From Corallococcus carmarthensis (GTDB taxonomy: Bacteria > Myxococcota > Myxococcia > Myxococcales > Myxococcaceae): 46,965 nt of DNA. A program made the translations under genes and the position numbers. Positions within the stretch are counted from its first letter, which is position 1; the number at the start of each line of letters is the position of its first letter. Positions 33,986 to 43,866 of this stretch are shown here, in pieces. The stretch spans positions 1-46,965 of the forward strand of contig NZ_RAWE01000059.1 in the NCBI RefSeq assembly GCF_003611695.1, read 5' to 3'. The notes beneath the pieces are model-generated. The model did not search any database, was not told where the DNA came from, and saw only the letters and a program-made list of their open reading frames with translations.

Positions 33986-35614
33986 ATGACGCCCTTCCGG
34001 GTGTTGCTGGTGGAGGACAGCGTCAACGACGCGGCGCTGGTGACGGCGGAGCTGGAGCAGGCGGGCTATCTGCCCACGGCGCGGCGCGTGGACACGCTCG
34101 AAGCGCTGCGGGACGCGCTGGCCACCGACGCCTGGGACCTGGTGCTGTGCGACTACCGGCTGCCGCGCTTCACCGCGCTGGACGTGCTGGCGCTGCTGCA
34201 CGCGCAGGGGCGGGACGTGCCGCTCATCGTCCTGTCCAGCCAGCTGAGCGAGGAGCAGGCCGTCACGCTGATGAAGGCGGGCGCGCGCGACTGCTTCTCC
34301 AAGGACCGGATGGCCCGGCTGGGCCCGGCGGTGGCGCGCGAGCTGGAGGAGACGCGCGTGCGGCACGAGCGCGCGCGGGCGGAGGTGGACCGCGACATCC
34401 TGGCCAAGGCCAGCGAGCTGCTCACCGCGTCCCTGGAGCAGGCGGCGCGGTTGGATCAGCTGGTGCAGCTGATGGTGCCCCGGGTGGCGGACTGGTGCGC
34501 CTTCTTCCTCCTGGACCCGGACCAGGGCGGCCTGCGGCTGGTGGCGCTGGCGCATCCGGACGCCGCCCGGCGCGCCCATGCCTGGAAGCTGGACCAGCGC
34601 TTTCCCCTGGACCCGCAGGCCCCCGCGGGCCCCTCGCACGTGCTGCGCACCGGCCAGCCGGAGTTCATGCCGGACGTGCGCAAGCGCCCGGAGCCCATCA
34701 CCCGGGACGTGGCGCACCAGCGCGCCATCGAAGGACTGGGGCTGCGCTCCGTGGTGAACGTGCCCCTGCCCGGCAACGAGGGCCGGCTGGGCGTGCTGTC
34801 CATGGGCACGCTGGGCGAGCGCACGCTGTCGCCGGTGGACCTGGCGCTGGTGCAGGAGCTGGCGCGCCGCACGGGGCTGGTGCTGGAGAACGCCCGCCTC
34901 TTCCAGGAGGCGCGTGAAGCCGTGCGCCTGCGCGATGAGTTCCTCACGGTGGCCGCGCACGAGCTGCGCACGCCGCTCACCACGCTGCGGTTGCAGCTGG
35001 GCACGCTGCTGCAGCGCTCGGAGGTGCACCACCTGGAGCCGGACGTGGTGACGCGCCTGGAGCGCAGCGTGCGCCAGGTGCGCCGGCTGGGCACGCTGGT
35101 GGAGGGGCTGCTGGACGTGTCGCAGCTGTCGAGCGGCGAGCTGTCGCTGATGCCCGAGCGCTTCGACTTGGAAGAGCTGGTCGCGGAGGTGCTGGAGCGC
35201 TACCAGGCGGAAGCCCGCGCGGCCGGATGTGAATTGCGCCAGTCTCCCCGCCGGGGTCTCTGGGGAATCTGGGACCGGCTCCGGGTGGACCAGGCAGTGG
35301 CGGCGTTGATATCCAACGCGCTCAAGTTCGGTCCGGGACGGCCGGTGGAGGTGGACGTGGGGCGGGAAGGCGGCTTCGCGCGCATCCAGGTGCGCGACCG
35401 GGGCATCGGTGTACCCGTGGATCAGGTGGAGCGCATCTTCGAGCGCTTCGGCCGCGCGGTCAGTTCGCATTCGTATGGAGGCCTGGGCCTGGGGCTGTAC
35501 CTGGCCCGCCGCGCGGCGGAAGCGCACGGCGGACGGGCCTGGGCGGAGCCTGCCGCCGGAGAGGGTGCGCGCTTCACGCTGGAACTGCCGCTGGAGAAGG
35601 AGACGCGCGAGTGA
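33986..35614 (+). CDS. hybrid receiver-GAF-histidine kinase
   Basis: 542 aa. The N-terminal receiver domain (1-125) has Glu10/Asp11 and phospho-acceptor Asp56 in VLCDYRLPRF. A coiled linker (about 120-150) leads to a GAF-like sensor domain (about 155-305), then HisKA with phospho-His325 in FLTVAAHELRTPL and HATPase_c with ISNALKFG, DRGIGV and GGLGLGLYLARR. Soluble, with no membrane segments, so it senses a cytoplasmic or protein-borne signal; the receiver at the front suggests it is itself a target in a phosphorelay. Its stop overlaps (GTGA) a single-domain response regulator, the likely partner. Confidence 0.93.
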   Translation: MTPFRVLLVEDSVNDAALVTAELEQAGYLPTARRVDTLEALRDALATDAWDLVLCDYRLPRFTALDVLALLHAQGRDVPLIVLSSQLSEEQAVTLMKAGARDCFSKDRMARLGPAVARELEETRVRHERARAEVDRDILAKASELLTASLEQAARLDQLVQLMVPRVADWCAFFLLDPDQGGLRLVALAHPDAARRAHAWKLDQRFPLDPQAPAGPSHVLRTGQPEFMPDVRKRPEPITRDVAHQRAIEGLGLRSVVNVPLPGNEGRLGVLSMGTLGERTLSPVDLALVQELARRTGLVLENARLFQEAREAVRLRDEFLTVAAHELRTPLTTLRLQLGTLLQRSEVHHLEPDVVTRLERSVRQVRRLGTLVEGLLDVSQLSSGELSLMPERFDLEELVAEVLERYQAEARAAGCELRQSPRRGLWGIWDRLRVDQAVAALISNALKFGPGRPVEVDVGREGGFARIQVRDRGIGVPVDQVERIFERFGRAVSSHSYGGLGLGLYLARRAAEAHGGRAWAEPAAGEGARFTLELPLEKETRE

Positions 35615-35988
35615 GCCGGCCGCTGTTGGTGGTGGACGACGACACGGACCTGCGGGAGGCGCTGGAGGAGGTCCTGCGCGACGCGGGCTACACCGTGCTG
35701 GGGGCGGGCAACGGTCTGCAGGCGCTGGAGGTGCTCCGCAAGGAGCCGGTGCCGCCGGCCCTGGTGCTGCTGGACATGATGATGCCGGTGATGGACGGCG
35801 CGACGTTCGGCCGCCAGATGCGCCAGGTGGACGCGTGGCGCGACATCCCCGTGCTCGTCTTCTCCGCCTCCGCCAACGCCCGCCAGGTCGCGGAGGAGAT
35901 GGGCGCCTGCAGCTACCTGCGCAAGCCGGTGGACGTGGACACGCTGCTCAAGGCCGTGGCGGCCCACAAGGCGCCAGAAGCCACCTGA
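35611..35988 (+). CDS. single-domain response regulator
   Basis: 125 aa, a receiver domain only. Acidic pair Asp10/Asp11 (VVDDD), phospho-acceptor Asp55 in VLLDMMMPVMDG, Ser85 in VFSASAN, and Lys105 in YLRKPV. With no output domain it probably passes phosphate or controls a partner by direct contact. The GTG start overlaps the kinase stop, so the two are made together. An inverted repeat GTGGGC/GCCCAC at 36011-36027 may end the transcript. Confidence 0.93.
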   Translation: MSRPLLVVDDDTDLREALEEVLRDAGYTVLGAGNGLQALEVLRKEPVPPALVLLDMMMPVMDGATFGRQMRQVDAWRDIPVLVFSASANARQVAEEMGACSYLRKPVDVDTLLKAVAAHKAPEAT

Positions 35989-36097
35989 TCCTTCGAGGTG
36001 TCCGTCCACGGTGGGCTGCCTGCCCACGCGAGCGTTGACGCTGCGCGAGAGGCCCTGGTAAGTGCTTCCTTAACACTCTCCCAGCGAGGCCTGTCAG

Positions 36098-38263
36098 ATG
36101 AACCCCCACATGCTCGCCCAGCTCCTGGTCCAACTCATCGTCATCATCGGGGTGTCGCGGCTGATTGGCCGTGGCGCACGCTGGCTGGGGCAACCCCTGG
36201 TCATCGCGGAGGTGGTGGCGGGCATCGCGCTGGGCCCGTCGTTGCTGGGCTGGTTGGCGCCGGACGCCATGCGCTGGCTGTTCCCGCCGGAGTCCATGCC
36301 GTTCCTGAAGATGCTGGCCGAGGTCGGCCTGGTGCTCTTCATGTTCCTGATTGGCCTGGAGCTGGACCCGAAGCTGTTGAAGGGGCGGGGTCACGCGTCG
36401 GTGGCCATCAGCCACTCCAGCATCATCGTCCCGTTCGGCCTGGGCGCGGCGGCCGGCGCGCTGTGGCTGTACCGGACGCTGTCCAGCCCGGACGTGCCGT
36501 TCTCGTCGTTCGTGCTGTTCATGGGCGTGTCCATGAGCATCACGGCCTTCCCGGTGCTGGCGCGCATCCTCACCGAGCGCGGGCTGATGCAGTCGAAGCT
36601 GGGCGCCATCGCCATCGCGTGCGCGGCGGTGGACGACGTGACGGCGTGGTGCATCCTGGCGTTCGTGGTGTCGCTGGTGCGCGCGTCGGACCTGGCGCAC
36701 GCGGGGCTCACCACGGTGTTCGCGCTGCTCTACATCGGCTTCATGCTGATGCTGGTGAGGCCGTTCCTCGCCCGGCTGGGCGCGCGCGTGGCCAACCGCG
36801 AGGGCCTCACCCAGAACGTGGTGGCCATCACGCTGGTCCTCCTGCTCGCGTCCGCGTGGACCACCGAATACATCGGCATCCACTCGCTGTTCGGCGCCTT
36901 CATGTTCGGCGCGGTGATTCCCAAGGAGGGCGGGCTGGCGGCGGCGCTGGCGGAGAAGCTGGAGGACGTGGCCGTCGTGCTGCTCCTGCCCGTGTTCTTC
37001 GCCTTCAGCGGCCTGCGCACGCAGCTGGGCCTGCTGGCCACTCCGGAGGCGTGGCTCACGTGCGGCGCCATCATCCTCCTGGCGTGCCTGGGCAAGTTCG
37101 GCGGCAGCGCGGTGGCCGCGCGCCTCACGGGCCTGCGGTGGCGGGAGGCGGGGGCCATTGGCATCCTGATGAACACGCGCGGCCTGATGGAGCTCATCGT
37201 GCTCAACCTGGGCCTGGACCTGGGCGTCATCTCGCCCACGCTCTTCACGATGATGGTCATCATGGCGCTGGTCACGACCTTCATGACCACGCCGTTCCTG
37301 CGCTTGATGTATTCGCCGGAGGAGCAGGCGCGCGAACAGATGGTGCAGACGCCGGAAGGGCCGCTGCCCCCGTCCGCGTACACGGTGCTGCTGTGCGTGT
37401 CGCACGGGCAGGCCGGCCCGGGCATGGCGGTGCTGTCGCGCGCGCTGGCGGGCGAGCGCAACGAGGCGAACCTCTACGCGCTGCACCTCCTGTCGCCGGA
37501 CCGCGCCCTCAAGGCCCGCGCGGACGGGGCGCTGGACCCGTCCGCCGCGTCCGGTGGCGCGCTGGCGCCCCTGCTGGGGCGGGCGGAGAAGCTGGGGCTG
37601 CCGGTGCGCACGCTGTCGTTCGTGTCGTCGGAGCCCGCGCGGGACATCTGCCGCACGGCGCAGGCGAAGCGCGCGGACCTGGTGATGCTGGGCTGGCACA
37701 AGCCGCTGTTCAGCCAGACGGTGCTGGGCGGCACGGTGCACGAGGTGATGCAGGAGGCGGGCGGCACGGTGGCGGTGCTGGTGGACCGCGGCCTGTCGCA
37801 GGTGCGCCGGGTGCTGGTGCCCTTCGTGGGCAGCCGGCATGACCGGGCGGCGCTGGGGCTGGCGCGGCGGCTGGTGAAGCAGGCCGGCGCGGAGGTGACG
37901 GTGCTGCACGTGACCTCTCCCGAAGGCGCGGGCACGGGCCGGGCGCAGGTGGAGGAGCTGTTCCCCGCGGACGAGGGCGCCGCCGTGAAGCTCAAGGTGG
38001 TGAGCCACGCGTCGCCGGAAGAGGCGGCGCTGGAAGAAGCGAAGGCGGGTTACGACCTCGTGGTGGTGGGCCTGGGGGCTGAATGGGGCCTGGAAGACCG
38101 GTTGTTCGGCGTGCAGCGCGAGCGAATCGTTCGCGACGCGCCCGCCTCGCTGCTGCTCGTGCGTCACCCGGAGGGGGCGACGGTGCTGGCCCAGACCCCG
38201 GAGCAGGCCCGGGCTCAGGGGACGCCCCAGGATGCGACGCAGCCGCTCGGCGCGCGGAGCTGA
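36098..38263 (+). CDS. CPA2-type cation:proton antiporter with universal-stress tail
   Basis: 721 aa. The first 410 residues form a 12-13-helix Na+/H+ exchanger domain: VIAEVVAGIALGPSLLG, MFLIGLELDPKLL and the ion-binding Asp179-Asp180 in CAAVDDVTAWC, a pair linked with electrogenic CPA2 exchange. The cytoplasmic C-terminus (about 425-700) contains two universal-stress-like halves, with YTVLLCVSHGQAGPGMAVLS and RRVLVPFVGSRHDRAALGLA. It exchanges Na+ or K+ for H+ in the inner membrane. A weak promoter-like TTGACG-18-TAAGTG lies at 36035-36064. Followed after 5 nt by a regulator gene, probably in the same operon. Confidence 0.92.
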   Translation: MNPHMLAQLLVQLIVIIGVSRLIGRGARWLGQPLVIAEVVAGIALGPSLLGWLAPDAMRWLFPPESMPFLKMLAEVGLVLFMFLIGLELDPKLLKGRGHASVAISHSSIIVPFGLGAAAGALWLYRTLSSPDVPFSSFVLFMGVSMSITAFPVLARILTERGLMQSKLGAIAIACAAVDDVTAWCILAFVVSLVRASDLAHAGLTTVFALLYIGFMLMLVRPFLARLGARVANREGLTQNVVAITLVLLLASAWTTEYIGIHSLFGAFMFGAVIPKEGGLAAALAEKLEDVAVVLLLPVFFAFSGLRTQLGLLATPEAWLTCGAIILLACLGKFGGSAVAARLTGLRWREAGAIGILMNTRGLMELIVLNLGLDLGVISPTLFTMMVIMALVTTFMTTPFLRLMYSPEEQAREQMVQTPEGPLPPSAYTVLLCVSHGQAGPGMAVLSRALAGERNEANLYALHLLSPDRALKARADGALDPSAASGGALAPLLGRAEKLGLPVRTLSFVSSEPARDICRTAQAKRADLVMLGWHKPLFSQTVLGGTVHEVMQEAGGTVAVLVDRGLSQVRRVLVPFVGSRHDRAALGLARRLVKQAGAEVTVLHVTSPEGAGTGRAQVEELFPADEGAAVKLKVVSHASPEEAALEEAKAGYDLVVVGLGAEWGLEDRLFGVQRERIVRDAPASLLLVRHPEGATVLAQTPEQARAQGTPQDATQPLGARS

Positions 38264-38268
38264 GCGCC

Positions 38269-39087
38269 ATGCACCTGGGAGCCACACTGCGTCTGCTGCG
38301 GGTGGACGCGGGCCTGTCCCTGCGCGACCTGGCGCGCCGCATTGGCGTGTCGAGCGCGTACCTGAGCCGCGTGGAGAACGGCGTGGACGCGCCGCCCACG
38401 CAGGAGCGGCTGACGGCCATCGCCCGGGAGCTGGACGTGCCCCCGGGGCTGCTCATGGACGTGGCCAACCGGGTGAGCCCGTACGTGGCGGGCTACCTGG
38501 AGGACGTGCCCGCCGCGGGGACGCTGATGCTGGACATCGCGCGCCGCAAGCTCACCGGCGCGCAGCTGGCGCGCGTGCGGGCCTTCCTGGACGCGGAGTT
38601 CCCCCTGCGCGAGGTGCGCGGCGATGAACCCGTGCCCCCGCTGGCGCCGCTCTTGAGCGCGGAGCGGGTGGTGGTGCAGCTCTCCTGCGGGGACTACGAG
38701 GACGCGCTCGACGTGGCGGCCGGCCGGCTGGCGTCAGCCCTGCCCGGCGTGGACGCGGCGGCCCTGGCGCAGGGGCTGCGCCAGCGCGAGGGCGAGGCCC
38801 CGTCCCAGGTGGGCAACGGCGTCTCGGTGCCGTACGCGTTCGTGGCCGGCGCGGCCCCGGTGGCGGCCCTGGTGACGCTGGCCCGGCCCCTGAAGGTCGA
38901 CGCGCCGGACGGCCAGCCCCTGCGGCTGGTGGTGGCGCTGGTGGATGGCCACGTGGGCCGCGCGCGGCTGATGCGGCTGGCGCACGTGGCACGGCTCGCG
39001 GGGCGCGGGCTGGCGGACAGGCTCCACGGCGCGGAGGAGCCCCAGCGGGTGCTGGAGACGCTGGAGGAACTGGAAGCGCTGCGCTGA
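38269..39087 (+). CDS. XRE-type regulator with PTS EIIA-like C-terminal domain
   Basis: 272 aa. A HTH-XRE domain at 7-60 (LRDLARRIGVSSAYLSRVEN) is followed by a domain like PTS EIIA of the nitrogen type (about 125-268): DALDVAAGRLASALPGV, AQGLRQREGEAPSQVGNGVSVPYAF. In EIIA-Ntr the segment reads GxGVAIPH with the phosphorylated His; here Tyr189 stands in its place, so phosphotransfer is unlikely and the domain may only bind partners or ligands. It is 5 nt after the antiporter gene and probably regulates ion homeostasis or its own operon; that is inferred. Alternative: a general stress regulator. Confidence 0.85.
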   Translation: MHLGATLRLLRVDAGLSLRDLARRIGVSSAYLSRVENGVDAPPTQERLTAIARELDVPPGLLMDVANRVSPYVAGYLEDVPAAGTLMLDIARRKLTGAQLARVRAFLDAEFPLREVRGDEPVPPLAPLLSAERVVVQLSCGDYEDALDVAAGRLASALPGVDAAALAQGLRQREGEAPSQVGNGVSVPYAFVAGAAPVAALVTLARPLKVDAPDGQPLRLVVALVDGHVGRARLMRLAHVARLAGRGLADRLHGAEEPQRVLETLEELEALR

Positions 39088-39116
39088 AAAAGCCTCGGCG
39101 CGCCTTCAGCGCATCT

Positions 39117-39869
39117 TCAGCGTCCTTGGGGCACCCAGTGCTCCCAGGGGCCGATGTCGCGGTAGCCCAGGTGCTTGTACACGCGGAGGCCCGCCGGGGT
39201 GGACTGGAGCACCGTCGCGGTGCACCCCCGCTGCCGGGCCCCGGAGATGAGCCCTCGCATCACCGCCGACGCGAGCCCCAATCCCCGGGCGTCCGGGTGG
39301 GTGGCCACCAGGTACACGCCCGCCGTGTCCGCCACGTCCACCGCCAGCCCGCAGGAGCGCGCCTTGCCGCCCTCGCGCGCCACCACCGTGTGCACCGGGC
39401 TGGGGGCCGGCCGCCGCCAGATGGAGAGGATGTCCCGCCACTCCGCGCCGTAGGTCTGGACGTTGATCTCCACCAGGTCGCCCATGTCCTCCACGGACTC
39501 CACCGGCACCCCGGGCGCCGCGTCCGGCAATTCGTGCAGCCAGGCCCCCATGCACACGACGGTGAAGTCCGGCCGGTAGCCCGCTGAGCCCAGCACCCGC
39601 GCCGCGTCCCGCTGGCCCGGCGTCAGGGTGACGCGCCAGCGCGGCAGCCCCAGCCCCCGGTAGAAGTCCGTGAGGGCCGGCAGCGCGGCGGAGAGCGCGT
39701 CCGCGTCCGTGAAGAGCACCTGCTGGAAGTGCGCGTCCTCGTAGTGGGGCAGGGCGAACGCGTCCACGCCGGGAAGCCGCAGGTGGCGCAGCGAGCCCCG
39801 CTCGGCCTGGAGGCACTTGAAGGCGATGAGGTTGGTGTGAAGTCGCAGGGTGAGTTCGGCATCCGTCAT
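39117..39869 (-). CDS. GNAT-family N-acetyltransferase
   Basis: 250 aa from the ATG at 39869 (MTDAELTLRLHTNL); a TTG start at 39905 would add 12 residues without a better ribosome site. The C-terminal GNAT fold is clear: VYLVATHPDARGLGLASAVM with the acetyl-CoA-binding RGLGLA loop, then STPAGLRVYKHLGYRDIG. The N-terminal half resembles a degenerate second GNAT lobe. Substrate unknown. Convergent with the XRE gene (29 nt apart) and divergent from the next gene. Confidence 0.85.
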   Translation of the reverse strand: MTDAELTLRLHTNLIAFKCLQAERGSLRHLRLPGVDAFALPHYEDAHFQQVLFTDADALSAALPALTDFYRGLGLPRWRVTLTPGQRDAARVLGSAGYRPDFTVVCMGAWLHELPDAAPGVPVESVEDMGDLVEINVQTYGAEWRDILSIWRRPAPSPVHTVVAREGGKARSCGLAVDVADTAGVYLVATHPDARGLGLASAVMRGLISGARQRGCTATVLQSTPAGLRVYKHLGYRDIGPWEHWVPQGR

Positions 39870-39980
39870 GCGGGCCGGCAGCCTAAGCGCGAGGACGACG
39901 GCCAAAGAACAGCCGTGGAGGAAAGGACGCGCGCACCGTGCGCCAGGGGGTTAGGTTTCCACCCCTTTCGACCGCTCCCC

Positions 39981-40436
39981 ATGACCCCGCGCTTCTTCTC
40001 TTTCGATCCGCGTCCCACCCGAATCTCCCTCATCCTGGGCGCGTGCCTGCTGGCGGTCCTCACCGCCTGGGCCCTGGCGGACTACCGGGGCGGCGGAGGG
40101 CTGGTCGCCATGGCGCGGGCCGGCATCAGCGCCGGCCTGATGCTGACCTTCCTCGTCTCCGTCCACCGCCTGCGCCCCCGGCCCCAGTGGGGCATCACCC
40201 TGGACAGCGCGGGCGTGCGGGTGGCCCGGCCCTTCAGCGGCCAGCCGCTCGAATTGCACTGGGGACAGATTGATTCCGTGCGCCGGGTCGGCCGGAAGGG
40301 GAGCGTGCTCGGGCTCTTTCTCAAGGAAGAGGGAAGGGTGCTCGTCACGCGACATCTTTTCGCCCGCAAGGCTGTTTATGAAGAGTTGTTCGCGGCGCTG
40401 GAGGACCGCCTCCCGCCCTCCCGTTTCGACGCCTGA
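39981..40436 (+). CDS. small membrane protein with PH-like domain
   Basis: 151 aa from MTPRFFSFDPRPTR. Two membrane segments (ISLILGACLLAVLTAWALA and an adjacent GISAGLMLTFLVSV) are followed by a cytoplasmic beta-rich domain, WGITLDSAGVRVARPFSGQP, LHWGQIDSVRR, GLFLKEEGRVLVTRHLF, like bacterial PH (bPH-type) domains. Function unknown. It precedes gyrB by 121 nt on the same strand. Confidence 0.78.
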   Translation: MTPRFFSFDPRPTRISLILGACLLAVLTAWALADYRGGGGLVAMARAGISAGLMLTFLVSVHRLRPRPQWGITLDSAGVRVARPFSGQPLELHWGQIDSVRRVGRKGSVLGLFLKEEGRVLVTRHLFARKAVYEELFAALEDRLPPSRFDA

Positions 40437-40443
40437 TTCATGA

Positions 40444-43011
<2,568 letters not shown>

Positions 43012-43041
43012 AGTCCCGCGCACGCCGCGCCTGAAGCACCT

Positions 43042-43086
43042 CGCCGGGCCCCGGGTACAAAGACCCGTGGGCCCGGTGCCGTTTTT
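43042..43086 (+). terminator. strong Rho-independent terminator after gyrB
   Basis: A long GC stem (43042-43056 with 43063-43078, one bulged T) closes the loop ACAAAG, followed after a few bases by TTTTT at 43082-43086. Confidence 0.88.
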
Positions 43087-43160
43087 CGGCTCCGCGCCCA
43101 CGTGCCCTTCCCATCCTTGTTGAGCCGGGCCGCGGATGAAGCACTGGGCCCCGTGAGCCC

Positions 43161-43718
43161 TTACGGAAGGAACCTGGCAATCAGTGACCAGCGCGAGGAC
43201 GCCCCCGCGCGCATGTTGAGGATGGCGGTGATGCCGATGACGCCCGCCATGGCGGCGATGTTCGCGATGCCGCCCACGTCCAGCGCGCGCATCGTCTTCG
43301 CGGCCTTCTCCGGCGTGCCCGCGGTGGGCGTCAGGCCCGTCTCCACGGGGACGGCGCCTTCCGGCGCCTGCTTCGCGAGGAAGGCCCCGCCGTAGATGTT
43401 CGCCGCGCCCAGCGCCACGGTGGCGCCCAGCAGCACGTCCTTCGCGATGACCAGCCCGCGCGTGGTGCGGTCGATCTCCCGGCCCGTCAGCTTCGAGCGG
43501 CCCACCAGCCAGGTGATGGCCGCCAGGCCCACGGACGCGGCGTTGACGATGTTGAAGCCGTTCCAGGCCGCGTTCACCACCTGCCCGCGCTCCGCCTTGG
43601 AGCCAATCACCTTCACCGCTGGGTTGAGGGCCACCTTGCCGAAGAGCGAACCGCCGAAACCGGCGGCGAGCCCCAGGTTGTGCAGCACCAGACCGGTGGA
43701 GGACAGGACAGGCATCAT
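43161..43718 (-). CDS. multi-pass membrane protein, unknown function
   Basis: 185 aa; the ATG at 43718 has GGAG 7 nt upstream. Hydrophobic segments are GLVLHNLGLAAGFGGSLFG, FNIVNAASVGLAAITWLVG, VIAKDVLLGATVALGAANIYG and VGGIANIAAMAGVIGITAIL, separated by short Lys/Arg loops (AERGQ, SKLTGREIDRTTRG). The lumenal or periplasmic side has a short Thr/Pro stretch. No family recognised. Convergent with gyrB; 149 nt upstream of it (in coordinates) begins the 3' end of the PEGA-domain kinase gene, also on the minus strand. Confidence 0.78.
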   Translation of the reverse strand: MMPVLSSTGLVLHNLGLAAGFGGSLFGKVALNPAVKVIGSKAERGQVVNAAWNGFNIVNAASVGLAAITWLVGRSKLTGREIDRTTRGLVIAKDVLLGATVALGAANIYGGAFLAKQAPEGAVPVETGLTPTAGTPEKAAKTMRALDVGGIANIAAMAGVIGITAILNMRAGASSRWSLIARFLP

Positions 43719-43866
43719 GGACGGACTCCAGTGGAGAAGAAGTGGATGTCCGTAAGGGTAGGCACGGGCCCCTCACGCGGGAGCAGCGCGCCGGGACGGG
43801 GCCGGGAGTGGATCAGACGCCCGCCTGCTGGACGTGCGCCCGGGCGGGAGCCCGGATGCCCGGCCG

